A stretch of 64,000 bases of DNA from Chamaelirium japonicum (Eukaryota > Streptophyta > Magnoliopsida > Liliales > Melanthiaceae), in assembly GCA_947650365.1 (NCBI GenBank), contig OX393551.1:2934001-2998000 (forward strand). Reading direction: 5' to 3'. The position numbers and the translations under genes are program-made. Below the pieces are notes generated by a model. The model saw nothing but the letters and a program-made list of their open reading frames with translations, did no database searches and was not told where the DNA came from. This document shows, piece after piece, positions 20,131 through 32,194 of this stretch (positions are counted from its first letter, which is position 1; each line of letters starts with the position of its first letter).

Positions 20131-23100
20131 TTCTCCCGGGGTGGGAGAGAGCTCGACTCCGTCGAGTAAGGCTCAGTGCGGCTCTCGTATAGCTCCAGCA
20201 GGTCCGGGTCAAGCCGTTGCAGTTCTTCTCGTTCCATCCATGTATCCTCAGATGGGGGCTTTCCTTTCCAGCGAATCAGGTACCTCCGAGTTCCACCGTC
20301 TTTACCAGAGACGATCTCGTCATCTAGAATTTTATCAATGTCGTCTGCTGTGGGACTTGGGATATTTTGGGGTAGTGGAGGTAAAGGGTTGCTCTCAGAA
20401 ACAGGATCCAGGGTAGGCTCTACCAGAGGGTTACTAGGGTTGAAATTTGGGCCTTTGTAGGCCACTAAATCTTCGATATTGAAAGTCGGACTAATGCCAA
20501 AACCCTCAGGTAGGTCAATAACATAGGCATTGTCATTTATCTTCCTTAGGATCCGAAATGGGCCGGCACTGCGTGCATGTAGTTTCTTAACGGTCCCCGG
20601 TGGGAACCGTTCCGGTCGGTGCCGGACCATCACATAATCCCCGATGTTAAAAGTTTGAGCTCGTTTTCGGGCATCGGCTCGTAATTTATAGTCAGCATTG
20701 CTCCGCTCAATCTTGTTACTGATTTCTTAATGTAGTTCATGCATATGTGATGCAAATGCAGATGCAGACTCAGAGACTCTATGATGATTAGCCATGGGAA
20801 TGAGATCTATGGGTTGCCTAGGTTTAAAACCATGGACAATTTCATGTGGACTCATGCCGGTAGTTCTATTAACAGATGAATTATATGCAACCTCGGCTAT
20901 TGACAGTTTCAGATCCCAACTCCCAACGTGTTCACCCACTAACGTTCGCAGAAGGTTCCCCAAACTCCGATTGACTACCTCGGTTTGACCGTCGGTTTGG
21001 GGGTGGAATGCCGTGGAAAACTGGAGCTTTGTTCCTAATTTATGCCAGAGAGTCTTCCAGAAGAAACTGGTAAATTTGACATCTCGATCCGACACGATGG
21101 TCTTGGGTAACCCATGTAACCTCACGATGCCATCAAAGAAGATTTTCACGACGTGGGACGCATCGGAAGTTTTTGAGCACGGGAGGAAATGAGCCATTTT
21201 AGAGAACCGGTCTACCACTACCAAGACCGAGTCATGTTTACGCAGGGTTTTCGGGAGGCCGAGTACGAAGTCCATACTAATGTCCTGCCAGGGGCAGTTA
21301 GGAACTGGGAGAGGGGTGTACAAGCCAGTATTTTGCTTTCTCTGTTTGGCCAGTTGACAAGTATGACACCTACCCACATGTCTGGCGACATCACGTTTCA
21401 GGCTCGGCCAATAAAATCGGAACTCGATGGCTTCGATGGTCTTGTTAACGCCAAAATGGCCAGCAAGACCACCCGCATGAAGCTCCCAAATAAGGAATTC
21501 ACGAAGGGATGTTCGGGGGACACACAGTCGACGGCCGCGGAAGAGGTACCCGTCTTGCACGAGGTATCCATCTATTTCTTGAACTGTGTCGTCGGCTAGT
21601 GCCACATAGACTTCGCCGAAATCGGGACATGACTCGTATTCGGCCCTCACTCTTTCAAAACCTTCGACCGAAGCGGTCAACCTAGACAGAACGAACATGC
21701 GGCGACTGAGGGCATCGGCCGCTTTGTTTTCTACTCCAGCTTTATGGCGCAGGGTGAAAGTGTAGTCCTGGAGGAACTCAACCCAGCGACCATGCCGTGC
21801 GTTAAGCTTCTTCTGTGAGTAGATGTACCGCAGGGCTTCATGGTCGGAATAGATAACGAATTCTTGGGGAAGTAGGTAGTGTCGCCAGTGGCGGAGTGAT
21901 TGGATCACCGCATAGAATTCCTTATCATAAGTGGAGTATCGCTGTCGAGCTTCATTCAGCTTCTCGCTAAAATATGCGACAGGATGACCTTCTTGGGAGA
22001 GGACGCCCCCAATGCCGATTCCGGAGGCGTCACAAGCTACTTCGAAGACTTTGGTGAAATCTGGGAGGCGCATCACAGGGGCCTCAACCATTCGCTTTTT
22101 GATTTCCAGAAAGGCCCTAGTGGCCGCACTCGTCCATTCGAACTCGCCCTTCTTCAGGCAGTCGGTGATTGGGGCCGAGATGGTACTGAACCCCTTAATG
22201 AACCTCCTATAAAAGGTGGCGAGACCGTGGAAACTTCGGACATCCCGTATGTTTTTGGGTTCAGGCCATTCTTCAATTGCACGGACCTTCTCTGGGTCGG
22301 CAGAAACCCCGTTGACAGACACGACAAAACCAAGGAAGTGGACTTCAGTGGTGAGGAAGGTGCACTTTTTAGGATTGGCGAACAGCTCTTCCTTTCTTAG
22401 CACGGTACAGACTTGCCGGAGGTGGTCTAAGTGCTGCGCTTGGGACTGGCTATAAATGAGTATGTCATCAAAGTACACCACCAAGAATTTTCCCATAAAA
22501 GGGCGGAGTACTTGTGTCATGACTCTCATGAACGTGCTAGGTGCATTGGTCAGTCCGAACGGCATAACCATCTATTCGTACAGTCCATCCTTAGTCTTAA
22601 ATGCCGTCTTCCACTCATCTCCCGGGCGAATGCGAATTTGGTGGTAACCGCTCTTCAAGTCAACTGTGGAGAAGATTGTGGCTCCAGACATCAGGTCTAA
22701 CAGATCATCCAGGCGAGGGATAGGAAAACGGTATTTGACCGTTATCTTATTGATAGCTCGGCTGTCTACACACATGCGCCAGGTTCCATCTTTCTTGGGC
22801 GTAAACAGAGCTGGAACCGCGCAAGGGCTCATGCTTTCTTTGATGAAACCCCTTTTCAGTAAGTCATCAACCTGCCGTTTCAGCTCGGCATGTTCTGTAG
22901 GGTTCATTCGGTAGTGGGGCAGGTTGGGGAGGCTGGCTCCAGGAACCAAGTCGATGGCGTGTTGTATGTCACGCATCGGAGGTAATTGGTCTGGGAGGTC
23001 CTCAGGGAAGACATCGGCAAACTCTCTCAGTACTGGGGCAACCTCTAAGGGAACAACTTGGGTGGACTCTCTAGGAACCTCCCGGGCTGCAAAGATCAAG

Positions 23101-24815
23101 ATTGGGGCCCCTTTTTCCAGTTCGAGGCTCAATTCTCTGGCCCCGATAAAACTAACATTGCTGGTTTTCTTCTTGGAAGTGGGCTGTTGCGCAGGCTGAC
23201 CACTCTTGGGTTGAGAGGGTAGCAACTTAATCTTCTTGCCTTCATGTTCAAACATGCACATGTTGGATCGGTCGTAGATGAGAACATCGTTGTCGAAGAG
23301 CCAGGGCCGTCCTAGTATAACTTGACCCACATCCATCGTCAAAACGTCACACCAAATCTTCTCCTGGTAGGCATTGAAGTTTATGGGGACCAAACATCTA
23401 TGTTTGACCTCCATTGCCGTAGAATTGATCCAGGAGACTTGGTATGGTCGGGGATGGGGAACTGCCTTCAACCCAGTCTTGGAGATCACGGCAGACGAAA
23501 CTGCGTTAACGCAACTTCCACTGTCGATGATCACTTTGCAGTTCTTATCTCCGATTCGGGTAAAGGTGTGAAAGATGTTGGTACGCCTCCAATCATCTTG
23601 TTCTTTGGGTTGGGACAACGCACACCTAACAACGGCCAATTCAGTGGGGGCTGTGCGCCTAAGGCAACCTAGGGTAACGTCATCGCCCTCTTCATCAAAG
23701 TCTCCTTCATCGTCATCAGCTTGGTAAACGAACCCATCCACGTCTGACTCCAAAACCTCAACAGGTGTGCCGTCAATGATGTTGATTTTGACGGGGCTAG
23801 GGCAATTCGCAGCCACGTGCCCATAACCCTGGCACTTGTAGCATTTGATGAGGGGACTGACTTTGGAAAAGTCCCTCTCAGGGCCTTTACCACGACTGTC
23901 CCTTTCGTTGTTCCGACTCGTGGAGTCTGTCCTGGGTTGGGATTGGTTGGGATTAGGCCGACTTGGATAATTGCTCGAGGAAGGACGTGGGGCGTGACTT
24001 CGGGAATCTTGGCCCCGATGAGACTGGGTGGACCTAAAGCTATCGAGATCTTGCACTAACGCGTAGGCCCTTTCTAACTCCGTAACATCACGAGCGAGAA
24101 GCTCGTTCCTCAAGTCCTCTCTTAGGCCTGACCGAAAGCGGGATAAAATCTGAATAGGGGTCTCAGTCCCTAGAACGTTGCAGCGGGTCAAGAACTCGTC
24201 AAACTTGGCGACGTAGTCTCTCGCTGACTTGTTACCTTGGGTGAATTGATGCCACTGATCTAAGAGACGCGCTTGATAGGACGGCGGCACGTATTTCCCC
24301 TTCAGCTCGTTTTTCATGGCTACCCAGGTGTCAATGGGGTCTTGGGTTCGGGCCACTCTCAGGGCCTCAACGTTAGTCCAGTACTGACTGGCAGGGCCAC
24401 TGAGTTTTATTGCGGCAAAACGGACCTTCCGGGGTTCCGTTAATGGGTACCAGGCGAAATACCGGTCCATGGATTGGAGCCAGTCTAGGAAGAATTGGGG
24501 ATCATGCCGACCATCGAAAGCGGGCACTTCAAGCCTGATGCTCCGGAGATATTGTTCATCCGGATCTTGATTGTTCTGCCAAGGTGGCCGAAAATCTTGA
24601 TGGTCCACGGGTGGGGGAGTTCGAGGTGGAACTTGATCCAGACGGTCAAAACGGGCATTGGTATCGCGCTGGTAAGCTGCGAAGTTTAGGTTCATTGTGG
24701 CGATCCCTTGTGCTAACTCAGCGAGTGTTCTAGCTAGGGCGTCGGGATCCATGGTGCAACTATCAGACTCACTAGACTCCCCTAACAGGTATGGCCTACC
24801 GTTACGGGTTGGCAT
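20058..24815 (-). pseudogene. Chromovirus gag-pol polyprotein with two nonsense codons
   Basis: About 1585 codons. The start at 24815 (MPTRNG) is the first ATG after the primer site. Gag has AFDGRHDPQFFLDWLQ, then the zinc knuckle CYKCQGYGHVAANC. Protease has IIDSGSCVNAVS. Reverse transcriptase has MCVDSRAINK, STVDLKSGYHQIRI and VVYFDDILIYS. RNase H has FEVACDASGIGIGGVL and SDHEAL. Integrase has the HHCC finger (GHFGVNKT...CHTCQLAK), DRFSKMAHF, SDRDVKFTS and TAFHPQTDGQTE. A chromodomain follows (RRYLIRWKGKPPSEDTWME). Stop TAG at 22572-22574 lies in reverse transcriptase just before MVMPFGLTNAPS. Stop TAA at 20727-20729 lies after integrase. Both are single transitions consistent with decay of a methylated copy. 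No frameshift is visible. Confidence 0.93.
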
Positions 24816-24888
24816 GCACACGCGACGACAACTAATGCAGAGGAAATAATGAAATATGATAAATGCAGGGTTCTTATCTAATAACCAT

Positions 24889-24900
24889 GCTCTGATACCA
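24889..24900 (-). other. Chromovirus primer binding site
   Basis: On the minus strand a perfect TGGTATCAGAGC, three bases after the 5' LTR end at 24904. Confidence 0.9.
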
Positions 24901-24903
24901 AAA

Positions 24904-26288
24904 TGATGCAATACGATGCAAAAGACGAAAATGTTATTAATTAATTGAGCAGGCAGGGCTTGCTAATAATTTTGATACCGCGCGAGAAATCAAGTCAAAC
25001 AAATAACACGGGCAGATACGTTGGGAACTACTGTAATAGTGCCGATCAATTTCAACATCAGGCGATAAAAGACAACCCTAATAGTCCTACTTGCAATATC
25101 TAGATTAACAGCGCTACAGGCAGGTGAACACTCAATCTCACAATGGGGCAGCAGTTAGCAAAGATAATAGACTAGAGAACCAATCTGGTGAAACACGATA
25201 GTACCTGGCCGAGGAGGGAAATCCGTAATATGAGTTGCTGATGATGGCACAGGCATGTATGCCTCCACGCTTCCTCTTCCGAATCGCGGGAGGGGAAGTT
25301 GATGTCGAGGCCCCTTCCCAGACTCCTCCACGCTCTCTCCTTCCGGGTCGGGAGGGGAGAGTTGTTGTCGAGGCACCCTTCTTCGTCTTCGATCACTCAC
25401 GATGGTGGGTTGGGCCGGATCCGATCGAATCGGATTGCGCGAGGGGCCGAGAGGGGATGGATCGGGCAACGAGGGGGAGAGGAGGGGTCGGAGTGAGCAA
25501 GGGAGAGGGGGCCGGGCGGCTGGGGTTTGGGACCGGCGACAGCAGCAGGGGGGGGAAAAAAGGAGGGGTGACCGGGTGGGGGAAGGGGTGGGGTTCGGGT
25601 AGGTAGCGGCAGCAAGGGGAAGAGGAGGAGAGGATCGGGTAGGGGCTGGGCGGGTAAACAGCGGCAGCAGCAAGGGGGAGAGGAGGGGAGGATCGGGTAG
25701 GGGGCTGGGCGGGTAGGCAGCGGCAGCAGCAATGGGGAGAGGAGGGAGAGGATCGGGTAGGGGGGCTGGGCGGGTAGGCAGCGGCAGCAGTAAGGGGAAG
25801 GGGAAGGGGAAGGAAGGGGGGGGGGGGGGGGGGGAGTCGGGTAGGGCTTGGGCGGGTAGGCAGCAGTAGCAAGGGGGAGAGGAGGGCGGCGGCTAGATGA
25901 GGGAGAGGAGGAGGGTTAGGGTTTCCAGTTTAGGGTTTCACACGCCTAATACTGGACCTAGGGTTTCACACACCTAGGCTTGGGTTTGGGGTTTCACACG
26001 TCTCACCCTGGTTCTCTCGACACGCATGTGGAGGAAACAGAAAATTTTATTATTCATCAGTGCCATTACATGTCCATGGGCAGGCCTATATAAAGGCTGC
26101 GATAAACAAGCGAAAGTCCCTGACAGCTGAGGTGGGACTAAATAACATAATGCAAGAAACCAAAATAAATGACGACAATAAATAAACGATCTCCATCACG
26201 ATGCTGACTGTCCGATCAGATCCATAAGCTCAGGTGGCGCCTCCTGCGCTGGTACACTCGCCAGGGGCGCTGCTCGATGTCCTCATCA
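24904..26288 (-). repeat. Chromovirus 5' LTR
   Basis: 1385 bp. It carries the promoter for the element, with a TATA-like box near 26090-26100 (minus). It differs from the 3' LTR by a longer poly-G run near 25817-25835 and scattered substitutions. Confidence 0.93.
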
Positions 26289-26293
26289 GATTG

Positions 26294-27430
26294 GTATCAG
26301 AGAATTAGGTTCAGTCAGTATGTTACGTGTAGACTGATCATATTCTTGTTCTTTGCCTCTATTCAAAAAGTTTGTTATATTCCCCATATTGTTGTGTCTG
26401 ACATAAGTCTGACTTGCATTCTGAAATATACAGCAGAACTCTTTGACAATGACAGGAAAACCCTTTTGATTAGAGGGGTAAAATCATCCATGAAATAATT
26501 AAAACCGGTATGTAAATGTTTTGGCATGTGTATGTGAGCATAATAGTAATACTTTTGGGTTGTACGAGTTTGGGTAATACAAGAAACTTGGGACTCATAT
26601 TTTAGGAAAACCCGCTAGATATAATGGTTGAAATCGAAATTTTGAACCTTGCTTATAACCTATCCAATACTCGATACTACAATATAGTAACCAAAAACAT
26701 GTCCCTTACCTCCTTATTTTTCTTCATATCCAGTTTTTTTATATATTATGCATTTTCTAGATATTTATTTTGTAGAATTTCAATAAAAGATAAAGAAATA
26801 TGCACAAGATAGAAGACCTAACCGACTTGTACTCTCTATTAAAGAAGAGAGAACCTTTCCTAAATTAAAGAAATGTTCAAATTTGTCATTTTTGTTCCAT
26901 GTGATTATTAAAACTCAAACTACCTCAAACATCAATTCCAATAGAATTAGAACTTTCCTAACCCAACGCACCATCTAAGAAGCATGGACACTTCCCTAGA
27001 GGTGTTGTGTCCGTATCCGACATGTGTCGGACACCGACACTCGTCAGACACGCCTTGGACATGTGTCAGATACTTTTGTCCGTGTTCGCTTTTTTTAATC
27101 ATACCTTTTTCACTGGAGACACCTTGGACACTTTGCGAACACTTTAAGGACACATGTTGGACACACGGGATTGAAAGTAAAATGTTCTAAAAATCATGGG
27201 TCTTTTTTCGTAACTTTAGAAACTTTTGGATTCCTTATATAAAACTAAACTCATTTCGAGTTTATTCTTAGAAAAGAAGAGTTTAAAAAAATATTGAAAT
27301 ACTTTTCTTTATTATGGATGTTGATTTTAAATGATAGAAATAACAAATTTTAAAAATGAATTCAAGTTTTATTATCAAGACTCTTAATATTTTTCATGCA
27401 TGTCCATCACACACACACACAAACACACAT
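26294..27430. other. Flank of the chromovirus, no gene seen
   Basis: It begins with the remainder of a primer-site-like sequence (GTATCAGAG). At 26980-27170 there is a cluster of GTGTCCGACA/TGTCGGACAC-type short inverted and direct motifs. Short frames there, open on both strands, are a by-product of these motifs. Confidence 0.35.
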
Positions 27431-27445
27431 ATATATATAGAGAGA
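27411..27445. repeat. CA/TA/GA microsatellite, left flank of palindrome M1
   Basis: An (AC)n run, then (AT)n, then GAGAGAG directly joins the M1 palindrome. It is mirrored on the other side by (CT)n then (TA)n. Confidence 0.8.
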
Positions 27446-28440
<995 letters not shown>

Positions 28441-29756
28441 TGGACCCTGTGAGCATCTGCTTTCGGTGCTTTGGCCCGAAATTTTCGGCTTTCAATCGCT
28501 TTCGGTGTGAATTTTTTTTTTATATAAGGCCATGCAGCCATGCTTTCTGACGAAATTCACAGCCTCTCATCTCTCTCTCTCCCACAGCCCCACTCTCTCT
28601 CCCACTCCCTCTCCCACTTCGTCACTTCCTCTCCCTCTCCCCCTACAACAGAGTGTCCACTCCCTCTCCCACTCACTCCCTCGAGTCCTCAGTCCCTCCC
28701 ATAGACCACAGTCCAGTGAATCCACTACAAATTTTTGGTGCTAGTAGCTATGTGGTGCGAATTTTCGATGCTAGATCCTCTAGTAGGTTAGTAGCTTTTC
28801 AGTGCTATCGGTGTAAATAGATATAGTTTTTTTTTATGCAATCGGTTCTAATTTTTTGTGCGAATTTTCAGTGGTATCGGTGTTACTGTACTAGTTTTTT
28901 CGGTGCTAGTTTTTTCGATGCTGTCGCCTATCAGTGCGAATTTTCGGTGCCAACTTTCGGCGTTATTGGTGATAGTTTTTTGGTTATTTCGATGCTATCG
29001 GTGCTAATTTTTTGTGTGAATTTTCAGTGCTATTGGTGCTATTTTTTTGGTGCTATCGCCTATGGCTATCAGTGTTATTGCCTATCGATGCGAATTTTTG
29101 GTGTTATCGGTGCTAGTGTTTTGGTTATTTCGATGTTATCGATGCAAATTTTCGGTGCTATCGGTGCTATTTTTTTTTACGAAATTTCAATGCTATCGGT
29201 GCTAGTTTTTTTGGTGCTATCACCTATCGGTGCTATCGGTGTAAATTTTTGGTACTATTGGTGCTAGTTTATTGGTGCAAATATTCTCTTGATTTTCATT
29301 CATCTCTTCTATACTGCACAAGCTATTTTGGTTATTTTGATGCATTAGCTATTCTCTACTAAGTTACTAACTCATGCTTTTTGGTTATTTGGATGCATTA
29401 GATATTTGGTGCCACTTCTCTCTCGTTTCTTACTCCTCTTCTCAGTGGTCAGTTCTAACTCTTGCTTTTTGGTGCTTTCGGTGCAAACTTTTTTGGACAG
29501 ACGGACACCAGGACACATTTCTTTTCGGTGCAAGTTTTTTTCGGTGCTATCGGTGCGAAATTTCCAGAAGCACCCAATGCGTACTTAAAGTCTTAAACTA
29601 TCTATGTGGTGTCACTTCTCTCTCGCTTCTCACTCTTCTCTTTTCTCTCGCTTTTAACTCTCTTCGTTTTGGCTGTACAAAGGTCCAAACGGCTGTGAGC
29701 CTTGGATAAGAGAGAGCAAAGTAAAAGCTTGAGTCGCAAGAAATCTTATAACAAAG
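28441..29756 (+). other. Presumed promoter and untranslated leader exon of the hAT gene, with minisatellite
   Basis: TTTTATATAAGGCC near 28518 resembles a TATA box. A CT-rich leader follows (28558-28720), then a minisatellite built from TTTTCGGTGCTATCGGTGCTA-type units (28730-29570). A donor-like AAAG|GTATGTG lies at 29756-29757. A matching acceptor TTTTTACAG ends at 30450, just before the transposase ATG. The leader and splice assignment is an inference. Confidence 0.4.
28730..29570 (+). repeat. CGGTGCTAT minisatellite
   Basis: Degenerate units of roughly 20-60 bp sharing CGGTGCTATCGGTGCTAGTTTTTT. It is densest at 28740-29290, with scattered copies to 29570. Confidence 0.8.
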
Positions 29757-30450
29757 GTATGTGTTATTTTATATTTTTCAGTAAATATATAAATTACATA
29801 ATTTATTTCCATTTAGGGATCCATTATTAATAATAGAGATCTTGCAATCTTAAACTCATCTCATAAAAAATAACACCTATTAGGCACTGCATATTCTTAA
29901 AATAATCTCATAAATACAATTTGAAAGTTAGTTATTTACTTATTTTATACATAAACACATTAAAGGTGAACTTCCATTTGTAAATTATATTAGATAAAAT
30001 CTAAATATTCGATAAAATCTTAAAATAAATAAACATTCAAGAGTTATAACGATAGAAACGACTTCTTTTAGAACACTTCTTGCACTTAGGTTTCTCGATA
30101 GAATCGACTGCAATGTTTCCACTGAATATTCCATTGATTGACAGTGTCTAAAAAAAGGTGGTATGTAAGAGAGCCTAGTGCTCCTCCACCGATCTGGAGC
30201 TGATATGGCCGTTGCACCTTAGACTATTCAATTGGATATCTAAAGTCGAATCTATCTTGATACCTTATTGCGCATATACTCGTAGGATCCCCGTAATCAT
30301 CTAATCAATACTCTAGTAAGGAAAGCTCGGCACATACACTTGTGTATGCGTGTCTAGTCTGTAGTCCCCATAATCTAGAGATTTTGGTTAGAGTTGTTGA
30401 CTATTAAAGTAACAAATAAATTAACTTAAAAATTAATATCATTTTTACAG
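29757..30450 (+). other. Probable intron of the hAT gene
   Basis: It is bounded by GTATGTG and TTTTTACAG. AT-rich with no coding features. It is consistent with the long 5' intron common in plant hAT transposase genes. Confidence 0.35.
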
Positions 30451-31114
30451 ACTTATAGTAAAATGGAAATTAAAGATATTGGATAGGAACACGGTGTTGC
30501 AATATCTTGTGATAAGTCCAAGTCACAATGCAATTATTGCCAAAAGATTCTAAAGGGTGGCGGGTTATTAAGACTGAAACAACACTTAGCTGGAGGTTTT
30601 CCAAATGTAGAGAAGTATACCAAATGTCCAAAAGAGGTTAGAGATTTAATAAGTGATATGCTCAAAACAAGGATAAGACATTGGATAGGCGAAGGGCTGA
30701 GGAGCAGTTTAGGGAGACTTTGGCTGCCCCTATCCATATTGAAGAGGGGAACTCTGACGATGATGATACAACCTTTAGGGAGGCATGTCATATGTCCCGT
30801 GCCGAATAGTGGGACCGAGATCAGAGAAAGAGGATAGAGCGTACGAGGCCTGATTTTGGTCATTCTGTACGTGAGACGAGAGGTAGTTCTGGTACTCAAG
30901 GTACTAGCCATGGGGGGAAGGGTATTGGCGGCTTATGACGCTCAATGTCTATGAGGCAAGGCAAGTCTTCACAGGCAACTTTTGATCAATATGCTTGAAG
31001 AGGGCAGGACACGAGTCAACCAACAATTCCACAAGTAGTAAATAAGAAGGGGATTAAGGCTAGACTGCACAAGTTCATTGCTAGATTTGTACACTACGGG
31101 GGTTTGCCACCTAA

Positions 31115-32194
31115 CAAGGTACAAAATATCGCGAAATATCTATGTTTTCTCAAACCTCGGCACGAAATTTCTACTGCGATAACGAACGAAATGAAAATTA
31201 CGATAATATTGCGATATATCGCGATATTTCGCACGATATATTTATCGGCACGAAATATCGCGATATTTCGTGGAAATTTTGAGATATTTTGGGAAATTTC
31301 GAGATATTTCGGGATTTTGGCACTGAAATATTGGGAGTAACAGGTTATAAAAGGGGACTGGGAGTTTCGTTCTCAGCAGCTTATTTACATATAATAACAT
31401 TTAAGTAAATGTCGTCATTTACTTTAAGTTATTATATGTAAATAAGCAAATACCCCCCATTTGATTTCAATAAAAATATCAAAAAAATCAAAAACCAAGT
31501 AAATCAAAAAGTAGGTTTTCAGTTTTAGTAGGAGAAAACAGTTTTTTCGGTTTTTTATAAAATTTGTATGTTGAGAAAAGTGGTTAAATCAACTAATTTT
31601 TAGCTCAAAAAATTTCACAAGACGTAGAACTACAAGTACATCTAGAAAATCATGGTCCGTCAAAGAAATTTTTGAATGTATAAAACCTTTTCTTTATAAA
31701 AACACATTTTTTCAAACTTAGAAAAAAAACAGTGTTTTGCATTTCGGCATAATTTTTGCACGATTTCAAACTTGCACAACTTTCTTGTTTTAAGTCCGTT
31801 TTCAAAATCGTTTGAAGCATTATTTTAACAATCAACTAATCTTTATTTTGGAAATATTTTTATCCACAAAAAAGATTAAAAACTATTTTAAAAACATAAA
31901 TCAAAACAGGACCAAACAAGACTGCACAAGACACATACTCAAATGCAGAATACATGCTTTGTGATGCTCTACACCCGTAGATAGGGTATAAATATTATCT
32001 GAGTGTTCCAAATTGTGTATATATACTTGGTTTATGACTATGCAGAGATTCACTGAAAAATTTCATTAAAAAATCAATATTTTCACCATTTCTATAAAAT
32101 CACAATATTTCCACACTGTCGAAATATTTCCACAAAATATTTCCATATCCAGAGGGGTCGAAATATTAACCGAAATGGAAATTTCAAACCTTGC
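31115..32194. mobile_element. H2: non-autonomous hAT-type element inside the hAT transposase gene
   Basis: 1080 bp with the 8-bp duplication CCACCTAA at 31107-31114 and 32195-32202. The ends are CAAGGTACAAAAT and GAAATTTCAAACCTTG. The left part holds dense AAATATCG/CGATATTTCG words, and the right part holds AATATTTCCAC repeats. Removing it rejoins the transposase frame at the GGLPPN codons. A second copy of its right third lies at about 36770-37022. Confidence 0.85.
31379..31447. repeat. Perfect-looking 69-bp hairpin inside H2
   Basis: Arms of 32-33 bp (GCTTATTTACATATAATAAC...) are separated by the loop TCGT. They differ by about one base and one indel. It may be a tiny nested palindromic insertion. 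Confidence 0.75.

Larger units (their letters stand above)
18751..26288 (-). mobile_element. Ty3/Gypsy chromovirus, young and nearly intact
   Basis: 7538 bp with perfect target duplication GATTG (18746-18750 and 26289-26293). LTRs of about 1.38 kb begin TGATGAGG and end GCATCA on the minus strand. The primer site is at 24889-24900. A single long reading frame (24815 to 20058) holds gag, protease, reverse transcriptase, RNase H, integrase and a C-terminal chromodomain. It is interrupted only by two nonsense codons. LTR divergence is low (for example one change near 18894), pointing to a recent insertion. The chromodomain and the pol end running into the 3' LTR suggest a Galadriel- or CRM-like lineage; this is an inference. 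Confidence 0.95.

Noticed and set aside
26947-27190. 68-codon cysteine-containing frames on both strands as small secreted peptides
   Set aside because: They arise from repeated GTGTCCGACA-type motifs and are symmetric on both strands.
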